Below, in pieces: positions 33,522 through 46,710 of a DNA stretch of 64,000 nucleotides. The notes below the pieces were generated by a model. That model was given only the letters and a program-made list of their open reading frames with translations, was not told the origin of the DNA and did not search any database. The DNA lies in assembly GCF_024338845.1 (NCBI RefSeq), contig NZ_CP101414.1:310001-374000 (forward strand), written 5' to 3'. Origin of the DNA: Mycoplasma bradburyae (GTDB lineage Bacteria; Bacillota_I; Bacilli_A; Mycoplasmatales; Mycoplasmoidaceae). Each line of letters begins with the position of its first letter. The first letter of the stretch is position 1. Made by a program: the position numbers and the translations under genes.

Positions 33522-33809
33522 ATGAACGTTTTTTTAATCATTCACGACCTAATTACCCACGCAGAAGATAAAGCTACTTTCACTAATCAATTAGGTGGTT
33601 ACATTGGAGCTGGTTTAGCTATGACAGCAGCTGCCGGGGTAGGTGCTGGTCAAGGTGTTACTGCTGGTTTATGTGCTATGGCTGCAGCAAGAAATCCTGA
33701 ATTAATGCCTAAAATAAATTTATTCTGAATTGTTGGTTCGGCGATTTCAGAATCAAGTGCGATCTATGCTTTAATTATTGCTTTTATTTTAATTTTCGTA
33801 GCAAAATAA
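33522..33809 (+). CDS. atpE: ATP synthase Fo subunit c
   Basis: 95 residues, two membrane helices. Helix 1 has the Gly/Ala-rich '[18 protein letters not shown]'. The loop 'AARNPEL' matches the conserved RNP motif. Helix 2 carries the ion-binding Glu in '[15 protein letters not shown]'. No Na+-type signature is evident, so a proton ring is likely. A 15-residue N-terminal extension is present. Confidence 0.96.
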
Positions 33810-33811
33810 TT

Positions 33812-34408
33812 ATGCATTCTAAAAGAGTGACGAAACTTTTATTACTAAGTTTCAACTTCTTAATTATTTCGACAATTGTTTCATCTTGTTCAATTCCTGA
33901 TGAATTAAAACCAAGTACAATTGTTAATCAATTTTTTCCTAACTTTTGAGTATTTATTGCTCACTCGATCGCATTAATAATAATTATTCTTTTAGGTATT
34001 TTCTTCTTATGAAAACCTACTAAAAGACTTTTAACAAAAAGAACGGAAATGATTCAAGCTGAAATCAATAGTGCTAATGAATTAAAAAAACAAGCAATGG
34101 CTTTATTGGATGATGCGAAAAAAGAAAAACAAAATGCTGAAATTCAAGCAAGAGAAATAATTAATTTAGCGACTAATCAAGCATATAGTCTTAAAGCTGA
34201 TGTTGAAAGCGATGCTAAAAGAAAAGCTAACCGTATTATTGAAAATGCACATTCTGAAATAATTAAGCAAGAATCAATTCTAAAGCGAGAACTGGAAGGT
34301 CGAATCGTTGATATAGCTCTAGAAGCTACTTCAACCTTAATCAAAAAAAATGTAGACAAACAAGATCATGAACGTTTAGTTCAAGAATTGCTAAAAGAAC
34401 TAGATTAA
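33812..34408 (+). CDS. atpF: ATP synthase Fo subunit b, lipoprotein form
   Basis: 198 residues. The N-terminus '[19 protein letters not shown]' looks like a lipoprotein signal with lipobox VSSC, which would leave a lipid-modified Cys. A normal b-subunit membrane helix follows (about 53-73, '[17 protein letters not shown]'), then a long Ala/Lys/Glu coiled-coil stator. A lipoprotein b subunit is known in M. pneumoniae and relatives. It starts 2 bases after atpE. Confidence 0.92.
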
Positions 34409-34412
34409 CATT

Positions 34413-34958
34413 ATGGATACCAACATAATTGGATTTGCTAGAGCATTAGTCGATCTTGCTCATGAAGAAAACAAAGTCTCGCAATTTTATGACGATTTAA
34501 GGATTGTATTTAATCTTGTTAAGAAAGATAATGACTTAATGTCATTATTAAATAATAAGGTTTTATCAAAAAATCAAAAACACGAAATCATTGATATTGT
34601 TTTTAAAGATAAACTAAACGAAACAATAGTTAACTTTTTAAAAGTTGTTATTGATAACCATGAATTTTTTAACATTCTTACGATTATTAAAAAATTCTTT
34701 AGAATGATCGAAGAAGAAAACCATACTTTATTTATTAAAGTAATATCTGCTCAAGAAATGAGTGATTCTGAAAAAGCGCAACTTGCTGAAAAACTTCATA
34801 AGAAATTTGATTCAGAACTTAACATTTTATATCAAGTTGATCCAAGCTTGATTGCTGGAATTAGGATTCAATCAAACGATCTGTTAATTGATCACACGAT
34901 TGATGGTAAATTGAAGTTATTGAAAAACCGTTTAAAAACCTTAACTAAAGGAAATTAG
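34413..34958 (+). CDS. atpH: ATP synthase F1 subunit delta
   Basis: 181 residues. It links F1 to the b-stalk. The N-terminal helical domain starts 'GFARALVDLAHEENKV'; the C-terminal motif 'YQVDPSLIAGIRIQSNDLLI' is typical ('DPSLIGGFVIRIGD'). It sits between atpF and atpA in the usual order. Confidence 0.92.
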   Translation: MDTNIIGFARALVDLAHEENKVSQFYDDLRIVFNLVKKDNDLMSLLNNKVLSKNQKHEIIDIVFKDKLNETIVNFLKVVIDNHEFFNILTIIKKFFRMIEEENHTLFIKVISAQEMSDSEKAQLAEKLHKKFDSELNILYQVDPSLIAGIRIQSNDLLIDHTIDGKLKLLKNRLKTLTKGN

Positions 34959-34961
34959 ATT

Positions 34962-36515
34962 ATGGCGATTAATTTAAATGAATATTCTTTATTAATTAAA
35001 GATCAAATTAAGAAATATGTAAACAAGATTGTTAGCGATCAGAAGGGTTATATTATTACCATAGGTGATGGAATCGTAAGAGTTAGTGGGCTCGACGATG
35101 TTTTGTTAAACGAACTTGTTGAGTTTGAAAATGGCGCTTATGGTATTGCTTTGAATTTAGAACCTAACTCAGTTGGGGTGGTAATGTTATCTGATTACTT
35201 TGATCTAAAAGAAGGTTCATCTGTTAAAAGAACAGGTAAAGTAATTCAAGCTCCAGTAGGTGATGGTTTACTTGGAAGAGTAATTAATCCAATTGGATTA
35301 CCGATTGATGGTAAAGGTGAATTAAAAAATGTAAGTTACTCACCAATTGAACGTCCAGCTTATGGAGTAATGCAACGTAAAAGTGTTCATCAACCACTTG
35401 AAACTGGAATCTTAGCTATTGATAGTATGTTACCAATCGGTAAAGGTCAAAGAGAATTAATAATCGGCGATCGCCAAACTGGTAAAACAACAATCGCATT
35501 AGATACAATTATTAATCAAAAAGGTAAAAATGTTAATTGTATTTATGTAGCAATCGGTCAAAAGAATTCATCTGTAGCTCAAATTAATCGTTTATTAGAA
35601 GAAACAGGCGCTATGAGTTATACAACTATCGTAAGTGCTACAGCTAGTGAATTAGCAGCATTATCATACATTGCGCCATTCACTGGTGTAACAATTGCTG
35701 AAGAATGAATGCGTCAAGGTAAAGATGTTTTAATTGTCTATGATGATCTTTCTAAACATGCAGTAGCATATAGAGCGTTATCTTTATTATTAAGAAGACC
35801 TCCTGGTCGCGAAGCTTATCCTGGTGATATTTTTTATTTACATTCAAGATTACTTGAACGTGCCGGTAAATTAAGTGATGAATTAGGAGCTGGATCAATA
35901 ACCGCCTTACCAATTATTGAAACACAAGCAGGTGATATTTCAGCATATATTCCTACTAATGTAATTTCGATTACTGACGGTCAATTATTTACAACAACAT
36001 CGTTATTTAACTCTGGTCAAAGACCAGCAATCCATGTTGGATTATCAGTATCTCGGGTTGGTTCAGCAGCGCAATTAAAATCAATAAAACAAGTATCTGG
36101 TAGTTTAAAATTAGAACTTGCACAATATCGTGAATTAGATACTTTTTCACAATTCTCATCTGATCTAGATGCTGAAACTAAGATTGTTTTAGAACACGGT
36201 AAACGGGTTATGGAAATGTTTAAACAACCACAATCTAAACCGATCGATCAAACAAGTGAAGCAATCCTTTTATTCGGAATTAAAAATCATTTTATTAAAT
36301 GAATTCCTACAGATCACATCATAAAATTTAAAGAATTTGTTTTAAATAAAATGCAAGAAAATCCAGTTTATAAAAAACTTGATGAAGCAAAAGCGTTTGA
36401 TGAATCAATTACAAATGAATTAAAAACATTCTATAAAGATGTTGTTAAACATTATACTTCAACACTAGTTGATTATGATGGATCACTGTATGGTGATATA
36501 AAAGAATTGGAGTAA
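34962..36515 (+). CDS. atpA: ATP synthase F1 subunit alpha
   Basis: 517 residues. The P-loop GDRQTGKT is at residues 169-176. '[30 protein letters not shown]' (split here by quotation only) and '[19 protein letters not shown]', which contains the conserved catalytic Arg, identify alpha. Trp codons near residue 249 and later are TGA. Full length and complete. Confidence 0.97.
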
Positions 36516-36519
36516 CTTT

Positions 36520-37395
36520 ATGGCTTCGATGCAAGAATTAAAACGACGAATGGAGTCTATAACAGTAACGCATAAGATAACTAAAGCAATGAAGATGTTA
36601 TCAACTGTTAAACTCAATCGTTTTAAAACAACTCTTTATAAAACTAAAGATTTTTATCAAGAATTTTATGAAGTAATTGGAGCTATTATCACCAATTACA
36701 ATAAGATGAGAGCTAATAAAAATCAAAGCGGACAAACAACTAAATCTGATAAAAAACTTTGAATTGTAATTAGCACACAACTTGGTTTATGTGGTTCATA
36801 TAATACAAATATTGGTAAATTGTTGGCTAATGAAATTGGAAAAAATGATCAAGTAATTTTAATTGGCAACAAATTAAATTCTTATCTAAAAACAAGAAAT
36901 TTAGACAACCGAATTATTCAAAGTTTTAGTGTTAATGATAAGCAAATTGATTTTGATTGGTCTTATATTTTAGGAAAACAAATTTTAGAATTAAACGAAA
37001 AAAATAAGTACGAATCAATTAATTGCATTTATACTACATATATTAATAATTTAAACTTTCAAGCCAAGAAGATTCAACTAATGCCAGCAGATCCTAGTAT
37101 TTTTGATGCTAAGACGCTTGATTCGATTAATGATAAATTCCCTAAAAATATTTCTTTTGAACCAAGTGTGGATGTGATTATTCCAGCATTAGAAGAACAA
37201 TTATTACAAGTTATCTTATACGGTTGTTTAATTGAATCAAAAGTTTGCGAATATGCTAGCAGGCGTAATGCAATGGATACTGCAGCTAAAAATGCAGATG
37301 ATCTTTACAACAAATATAAGTTGTTATATAACCAACTACGTCAAGCTAAAATTACGCAAGAAATTAATGAAATTGTTGCAGGAGCAGCGAAATAG
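36520..37395 (+). CDS. atpG: ATP synthase F1 subunit gamma
   Basis: 291 residues. It is the rotor shaft. The N-terminal 'RRMESITVTHKITKAMKMLS' and C-terminal 'ASRRNAMDTAAKNADDL' are the conserved ends; 'STQLGLCGSYNTN' is the usual internal motif. W at 36760 is TGA. Confidence 0.96.
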
Positions 37396-38804
<1,409 letters not shown>

Positions 38805-38805
<1 letters not shown>

Positions 38806-39197
38806 TGGTTAAACTAAAAGTTTTAAGTCCTAAAGGTGTTTTATTTGATGAAGATATAGAAATGATCCTTGTAAAAGGATCAGATGGTTATGCTGCTTTT
38901 ATGAAAAATACTGAACCATCAATCTTTAGTATTAAACACTCAATTGGTTACATCACTTTTTTAGATAAAACAAAAAAAGCGGTTGTAATTGATGATGCAA
39001 CTCTATATAGTAACAAAAATCTAATTAGAATCTTTGCTTTGGATTTTATTGTAGCTGATAAACTATCTTATGATGAAATTCTTGAGAACAAAAAAGAATT
39101 AGAAAATAAGATGAAAAATACAACTGATTCTAAAGAAATAATGCGCTTACAGCACGCTTTAGATATCGAACTACTAAAACTAAAAGAAGCAAAATAA
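38805..39197 (+). CDS. atpC: ATP synthase F1 subunit epsilon
   Basis: 130 residues. An N-terminal beta-sandwich ('LKVLSPKGVLFDEDIEMI') and C-terminal helical hairpin; 'HSIGYITFLD' lies at the usual place. The stop overlaps the next ATG by one base, so the following gene is probably in the atp transcript. Confidence 0.92.
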
Positions 39198-40120
39198 TGC
39201 GTCGTTTAGATCTATCAAACATTAATAGTTTCCAGGATCAAATTAATCAATTTGATACTAATCATTTCTATAGTGCTTTAACTTATTATTCTTGATCATT
39301 TTATGGTCTTGATCTTGATTATCAAAAAAAAGATAATGGGATCATCATTTTTGGTACTGTTGATCTAGATAAAAACTTAATGCGAAAGATCTTAAAAGAT
39401 AAATTTTATCCCACTCAAAAGATTATTATCTCACCAATCACTAAAATTGGCAGCTCTTTTGATTTTTTAAATCTTATTGAACAACAAATTAATCAACTAG
39501 ATAAAAATCAACAGATTTTTATTGATGATCTGACTAGTGAACAACTTGAATTATTAAAGACTAAATACCAATTAGAAGTTGTTTTTGAAACAACAACAAA
39601 TTACCTATACGAAACTAAAAAATTAATTAGTTTTGCAGGTAATAGTTTACAAAAAAAGCGTAATCACCTAAACTTCTTTCTTAAAAACTACGCTAAAAAT
39701 TGTGTCATTAAAACTAATGATCAAGTTAATTTTAATGAACTAGAAAAATTTTATTTAAGTTGATTAGCCAAACAAGATAATCAAAGAAACTACGATGCAG
39801 AAAAAGCATTCTTTTACGCGATAAAAGAATTAATAAATAACAAAACGCTAAAACTAACATCATTATCACATTTAAATGAAATGATTGGTTTTAGCGTTTC
39901 TTATTCGATTAATAACCGTTGTGAAATTATTATCGAACATTGTGATGAAACCTATCGCGGATCATATCAATATCTTTTAAGTAATTCTCTTAAAATTCAT
40001 CATCTTAATGATCAATATACAGATCGTCAAGACGATTTAATTGATTCAATGATCTCGTTTTCAAAAAATTCATATAAACCAGCTTTTGTTATTAAAAGAT
40101 ATCTTGTAAAACTATGCTAG
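39197..40120 (+). CDS. DUF2156 / LPG-synthase C-terminal domain protein
   Basis: 307 residues. The pattern 'NYLYETKKLISFAGNSLQKK' followed by RNHLNFF is the hallmark of DUF2156 proteins ('YVYD...L..L.G..Y.KKRN....F'). This GNAT-like fold is shared with phosphatidylglycerol lysyltransferase (MprF) C-terminal domains. The second half has 'ISFSKNSYKPAFVIKRY'. There is no membrane part, so the acceptor is unknown. It overlaps atpC by one base and the next gene by 7 bases. M. genitalium MG397 may occupy the same place after atpC; that is recollection, not checked. Confidence 0.75.
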
Positions 40121-40974
40121 AACTAACTAAAGATAAGAAATTAATCGAACAATATAAATATTTTTATTTAAGAGCATTTAAAGAAGAAAATGAATTTTCT
40201 TGGAACTATTTAATTAATGCTTATTATGGTAAAGAAATCAAGATTTATGTGGAAAAAGATATCAAAAAAGATTTCAAGTATGGCTGTTTTGTTTTAGATA
40301 AAAAACTTGTTATTAATAATGAAACTAAAACAGCAGCACTTGTCTTTGGTGTTGTTAGTGATGAACGTTTTAGGGGTAAGGGTGTTTTAAATTTAAGTTT
40401 TGAACCATTCCTTAATGAATTAGCGCAAAAATATGATTTAGTTTTAATTCAAAGTTTTAATTGAAAAATTTATCGAAATTTCGAACTAGATCCACTGGAT
40501 AACTTACATAAGTTTGCTTTATTAAATCAATTTAAAAAGAATGATTATCTTAATAAGATTGATTTATTTAATTATCATCTCAATCAAGAAAAGATTATTG
40601 ATCTTTATGAGATTAGAAAACAATATCTTATTAAGAACAAAATTGATAATTACAGCGATTATTCACTAGAAGAATATAAGAAATACCTATTATTTAATTT
40701 TTTAATTGGTGACGTTATTTATTATGATGATACTAGTTATTGTCAATTAAGTAAGGATTTTGAAGTTTATCAATTGTTTTATTTAGATAAAAATGCAATT
40801 AATGATTTTATCTTAAGAATACCAACGATTCTTACCTTAAGTTTAAATGACTATCAAATTAATGATTTTAAACATAATCAGGCATTTATTAAAACTAATC
40901 AAATCAACTTAACAAGAAAATATAATAAGTCGAAATTAAAAATAAATGCAATATTTTTTAACGAGCTAAATTAA
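40114..40974 (+). CDS. GNAT-family acetyltransferase-like protein
   Basis: 286 residues. The N-terminal half has the acyl-CoA-binding layout 'LVFGVVSDERFRGKGVLNLSF', where RxxGxG/A is the acetyl-CoA loop, followed by 'LVLIQSFNWKIYRNF'. The overall length and order suggest an Eis-like two-domain acetyltransferase, but the second half is not recognised. It overlaps the DUF2156 gene by 7 bases, which implies the two enzymes are produced together. Substrate unknown. Confidence 0.7.
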
Positions 40975-40980
40975 ATGTGT

Positions 40981-40986
40981 TATAAT
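40981..40986 (+). promoter_or_regulatory. -10 box of tRNA-Ile/tRNA-Ala
   Basis: TATAAT, 20 bases before the tRNA-Ile 5' end. Suggests the two tRNAs are transcribed from their own promoter. Confidence 0.55.
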
Positions 40987-41006
40987 TCATATGGTTATCA
41001 AGAACT

Positions 41007-41083
41007 GGAAGTATAGCTCAGCTGGTTAGAGCACACCCCTGATAAGGGTGAGGTCGATGGTTCAAGTCCATTTACTTCCACCA
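41007..41083 (+). tRNA. tRNA-Ile (anticodon GAT)
   Basis: A 77-nt cloverleaf. Acceptor GGAAGTA pairs with TACTTCC; anticodon arm ACCCC-TGATAAG-GGGT region gives GAT; T arm GTTCAAGTC; CCA is encoded. It is followed 5 bases later by tRNA-Ala. Confidence 0.96.
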
Positions 41084-41088
41084 TTTTT

Positions 41089-41164
41089 GGGGACGTAGCT
41101 CAATTGATAGAGCACCTGACTTGCACTCAGGAGGTCGAGGGTTTGACCCCCTTCGTCTCCACCA
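41089..41164 (+). tRNA. tRNA-Ala (anticodon TGC)
   Basis: A 76-nt cloverleaf. Acceptor GGGGACG pairs with CGTCTCC (one G-T); the anticodon loop CTTGCAC gives TGC; CCA is encoded. The Ile-Ala pair usually lies in rRNA spacers, but no rRNA is here. Confidence 0.96.
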
Positions 41165-41186
41165 TTAATAAAACCATTTTACTTAA

Positions 41187-41217
41187 CGAGCAGTATTATT
41201 TTATCTGCTCGTTTTTT
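41187..41217 (+). terminator. Terminator after tRNA pair
   Basis: CGAGCAG (41187-41193) pairs with CTGCTCG (41205-41211), then TTTTTT. Confidence 0.85.
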
Positions 41218-41283
41218 CTTTTATAGTAGTAAAATTATAAGAAGCATAAAAAAACAATTTGTTTTTTATGTAAAACTAAAAAT

Positions 41284-42156
41284 ATGAAGAAGATTGCGAT
41301 TATTACAGATTCATCCTCGACGATTAAAACTAATGAATTGAAAGATGTTTTTGTAGTTCCTTTACAGATTACCATCAATAATACCAATACTTATTTAGAT
41401 GGTGTTGATATTCAACAAGATGAGATCTATGATTATTTAAGCAAAGACAAAAATGTTGATATCAAAACATCGATGCCAGTAATTGAATCGATCTTAAAAA
41501 CAACAAAAGAAGTTGCATCGAATTATGATCATGTTTTCGTATTACCGATTTCAAGTGGTTTAAGTGGAACTTATAGCCAATGAAAAATGGTGATTGAAAC
41601 TGAATTAAGTGATCTTAAAAATATTAGCATCTTTGATACTTGCGACACTGCGATTTCATTAAAATGATTAGTTAATGAAGTTCAACAATTAATTAGTCAA
41701 GATAAATCGATTAAAGAAATTGAAGAATATATCGAAAACTGAAAAAATCGTATATACACAATGATCGTGGTAAATGACTTAACCCAATTAAGAAAAGGTG
41801 GTCGGATTTCAAAAATGAAATCGCTGATTGCAGGGATTTTAAAAATTAGTCCGATAATATCATTTCATAAAGGGGTTAATCAATTAGTTGATAAAGCGAT
41901 TAATATAAAAACTGCAATCGAAAAATGTATCGAACAAGCGACTAGTAAATTAAAGCTAACAAAAAACAAAATCGTAAAATTAGGATTTTGTCATACTTTC
42001 AAAGAAGATAAGAAAACAAAAGAAGTTCTTAAATTAGTTAAAGAAGGATTAAAAAGTTTAGAATTTAATGAATTAGATGTTGCTATGATTACTCCAGTAA
42101 TTGGGGTTCATACAGGAATAAATGCTTTTGCATTAAGTTTTTTAATTGATAAATAA
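41284..42156 (+). CDS. DegV family fatty-acid-binding protein
   Basis: 290 residues. DegV proteins bind a fatty acid and, in some bacteria, act as FakB, the substrate subunit of fatty acid kinase. 'AIITDSSSTI', 'SMPVIESILKTTKE' and 'PISSGLSGTYSQWKM' (the SGLSGT site contacts the carboxylate; W = TGA), 'LTQLRKGGRISKMKSLI' and 'VIGVHTGINAFAL' are in the expected order. FakA is not in the window. Confidence 0.9.
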
Positions 42157-42272
42157 AAGTTTAATATAAATCTGCACAAAAACCCGTCTGAAAATTTCAC
42201 GATTTTTATTGATGCTTTTTATTATTAGTATTAAAATTAAATTGAAATATTAAAAAAGAAAGAAGAACAAAA

Positions 42273-43274
<1,002 letters not shown>

Positions 43275-43307
43275 TTAAAAAATAAATTTAAAAGAGATCA
43301 ATAAACA

Positions 43308-44546
43308 ATGATTACATACAACAAAAAGACATTAAAGGATATTGATCTAAAAGATAAGACGGTTATAGTTCGCGTTGATTTTAACGTTCCAATTAAGGAT
43401 GGTAAGGTAGCTGATGAAAAAAGAATCATTGAGGCTTTACCTACAATCAAATACTTAATCGAACAAAATTGTAAGATTATTTTATTAAGTCACTTAAGCC
43501 GTATTAAATCTTTAGATGATATTACTTCTAAAAAGAAAAGCTTAAAAGCTGTTTATGAAAATTTATCAACTAAGATTGATAATGTTAAATTTTTAGAACA
43601 AAACTTCGGTTATGAAGTTGTTGAAGCTGTTAAAAAACTTCAACCTAAAGAAGTATTACTTCTAGAAAATACAAGATACAACGACGTTGACCACACTGGT
43701 GAAGTTGTTAAAAAAGAATCTAAAAACAGTCAAGAACTTGGAAGATTCTGAGCTAGTTTAGCTGATGTTTATGTAAATGACGCTTTTGGTACTTGTCACA
43801 GAGCACATGCTTCAAACGTTGGTATTGCTAAAAATATTGGTCAATCTTGTGTTGGTTTTTTAGTTCAAAAAGAAATTGAAGCATTATCTAAATTAACAGA
43901 TTCACCAAAAAGACCATTCGTAGTAATTCTGGGTGGCGCTAAAGTATCTGATAAATTAAAAGTTATTGAATCATTACTAAAAACTGCTGACCATATCTTA
44001 ATTGGTGGTGGTATGGTAAATACATTTAATAAAGCTAAAGGATTCCATATTGGTAAGTCTTTATTTGAACCTGAAATGTTAGATACTGCTAAGAAGATTC
44101 TAGAAGAAGATAAAGAAAATAAAATTGTTTTAGCTACTGATCAGATGGTAACTAAAGCTAGTGAAATTACTGATATCAAAACTGCTAAAGCAGGTAAATG
44201 TGTATTCGCTAAAGATCAAGAAGATGAGGACTTTGAAGCTTTAGATATTGGTGAAGAATCAATCAAAACATTCAAAGAATACATCGCTAAAGCTAAATCA
44301 ATCTTCTGAAACGGTCCTTTAGGGGTGTTTGAAAACCCTAATTATGAAAGAGGTTCATTAGAAATCGCTAAAGCGATTGCTGAATCTGATAGTTATAGCG
44401 TTATTGGTGGTGGTGATAGCGCTGCTGCTGCTAATAAATTTAATTTAGCTGAGAAATTTAGTTTCGTATCAACTGGGGGTGGTGCTTCATTAGCATTTAT
44501 GGAAGATACTATTCTACCAGGTATCGAAGCTATTCAAGAAAAATAA
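43308..44546 (+). CDS. pgk: Phosphoglycerate kinase
   Basis: 412 residues. It makes ATP from 1,3-bisphosphoglycerate. '[16 protein letters not shown]', '[14 protein letters not shown]', '[16 protein letters not shown]', '[18 protein letters not shown]', '[11 protein letters not shown]' and '[15 protein letters not shown]' are standard. It follows gap by 33 bases. Confidence 0.98.
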
Positions 44547-44687
44547 ATCCGTATATAAAATTCTTATCTAGATAACTTTTAATTGTTTAAATAATAGGTA
44601 ATTCTTTAGTAAAAGCGTTAAATATAATATATTATCCTTAATAACATTTAAGTAAAAATATATAAAAAGAATTCGAAAACAGGTCTT

Positions 44688-44722
44688 AAAATAATAATTA
44701 AAATAATAATTAAAATAATATT
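44688..44722. repeat. Three tandem copies of AAAATAATAATT
   Basis: Two exact and one partial copy of the 12-base unit follow each other. Copy number at such tracts can change by slippage. Confidence 0.7.
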
Positions 44723-44740
44723 TCTAAAATAAGATTCACC

Positions 44741-44772
44741 AAAAAAACTCAGTAAAAAACTGAGTTTTTTTT
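44741..44772 (+). terminator. Terminator downstream of pgk
   Basis: AAAAAAACTCAG pairs with CTGAGTTTTTTTT around TAAAAAA. Confidence 0.8.
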
Positions 44773-44889
44773 ATTTTGCAAATTTTTGAATTTATTGAAA
44801 AAAACAACATTTTGTTATTTTTTTTATAAAATAAAGAAGTGCTTAAGTATAAAAGGAAGATAAATAAATAATTATAATACAAAAAAACA

Positions 44890-46659
44890 ATGATAAAGAT
44901 TAAAAAAAATAAAAACAAAATAGGATTATTTGCCTCGCTATCGATGATGATCGGGGCTATGATAGGTGTCGGTATTTTCGTTAAAAATATCGGTGTATTT
45001 AAAGCTACGAATAACAATCCTTACTTAGTAATAACAGCTTGAGTAATTAGTGCTATTATTACATTATTATTAGCATTATCTTACATCGAAGTAACCACAA
45101 CTGGGAATTCTAAATTCGGTGTTTCTGGTTATTGTGATTTAACACTAGGTAAGAAAGCAGGTCGCTTTTTAAAAATTTCGCAATCACACTTTTATAATGG
45201 AATTATTGGGGTTGTGTTGTTTATGTATGCCGGAGAATTATTCTTATCAATGGTTGATTCTGCTGGTAAATGAGGATTATTAACTGATTTTAATAATCAG
45301 TCACCACGATCATCAATACTAATGACGATCGGAATTGGTTTTATAATCTTTATTATCTTTTTGGCGATCAATTCGATTTCATTAACTGCATCTAAAGTAT
45401 TTCAATCGTTTAGTATGATCATTAAGTTCTTACCGATCATTATTATTACGATCGTAGGAATTATTGCTGGTGCTATGCAATATGATCAGTCATTATTTAA
45501 CACTAGTAAAACAGTGATGAATTCTATGGCGACTAAAATCAATCAAGTAAATTCATTCTCAACTATACTAGTTGTTTTGCCATCAATTTTATTTTCATTT
45601 GATTCATTCTTGAGTTTTACATCAATTCAAGATAAGATGAAAAATCCACAAAAATACACTAAGATATTATTATCAATAGGTGTAATAACAGTATCTATTG
45701 CTTATTTATTAATAACACTTGGAATGATTTTTCTAGGTAATGGTTATGCTGTTTTATCAATCAATGAAACATTACTTAAAAATGTCTTTAAATGATCTGA
45801 ACAAGATGCTCAAAAAATTTCACTTGCTTTTAAAGTAATTTTCAATATCTTCTTATTAGTATCAATTCTAGGAGTTGCTAATGCGTTTATGGTGGTAACG
45901 ATTTCTAACCATCAAGGATTAATTGAAGATGATTTAATTTTTGGATCTAAGTTATTAAAACGTTGATACAACAAAAAATATCAAAACCTATCAGAACAAG
46001 ATAAATTCTATGGTCTAAAAAGTCATATTCCTGGAATCTTATCATATCTTTTTGTTATTGTTATTTTTGGTATGATTATAGCTGCTATTAGTATTGGACT
46101 TGGAAATGACCGTGTGGCTGATGGAATAACTAACTTCCCTACATTATTCTTCTTTATTATCTATGCGTTAATACCATTTTCAATCTTTATTAAAAGAATT
46201 AAGGTTTCATTAAAAAATAAAGATAAAAAACTAACTAAATTAGAAATCAAAGAAATAAAAGAATTATCATCTGTTACTAACCCGACAAACGAACAAGCAA
46301 CTAGATTAACTGAATTAAAGAAAAAACAAGAAGCTTATATTGAATTGTTTAAACTAACACCAGAACATAGAATTAGCAAATTCTTTATGTTCATTGCTCC
46401 AGTTGCTTCGATTTTAGTATTTGTTATTTTTGCTTACCAAGGAATTTATGTTTATTTAATTGATCCGATAAGACAAGCAATTAACAATCCAGAAATTACA
46501 ACAAGCGCGTTTGGCGGATTTATTGAAGCTGATACAACTATCGGTGGTAAAGGTCTTCCTATTTATATGCTTACAGTTATTTATTTTGGTTCATTATTCT
46601 TATTCTTCTTCATTCCTTGAATTAATGGGATATTAAAAAAACGTTTCCCAAATGTTTAA
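44890..46659 (+). CDS. Amino-acid permease (APC superfamily)
   Basis: 589 residues, about twelve membrane helices. The first helix has 'SMMIGAMIGVGIFVKNIGVF', matching the APC substrate-binding motif (IGxxIGxGIF). Helix 8 region 'ANAFMVVTISNHQ' also fits. A long cytoplasmic Lys/Glu-rich loop (residues about 445-490) separates late helices and is larger than usual. Substrate not predictable. Complete, with TGA-coded Trp. Confidence 0.88.
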
Positions 46660-46710
46660 TTAGTTAATATCATACAGCCTAAATTAGCGTTTAGTATAAT
46701 TAAAAAAAGT

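Larger units (their letters stand above)
44547..44889. other. AT-rich intergenic region with tandem repeat and terminator
   Basis: 343 bases without a gene. It contains a 12-base tandem repeat (44688-44722), a terminator (44741-44772), and presumably the promoter of the permease gene. Confidence 0.5.

Noticed and set aside
41007-41164. rRNA operon spacer signalled by the Ile-Ala tRNA pair
   Set aside because: Flanking sequence is protein-coding and a terminator; no 16S or 23S sequence is present.
44688-44722. CRISPR-like or VNTR array
   Set aside because: Only three short contiguous AT copies without spacers; recorded as a simple repeat.
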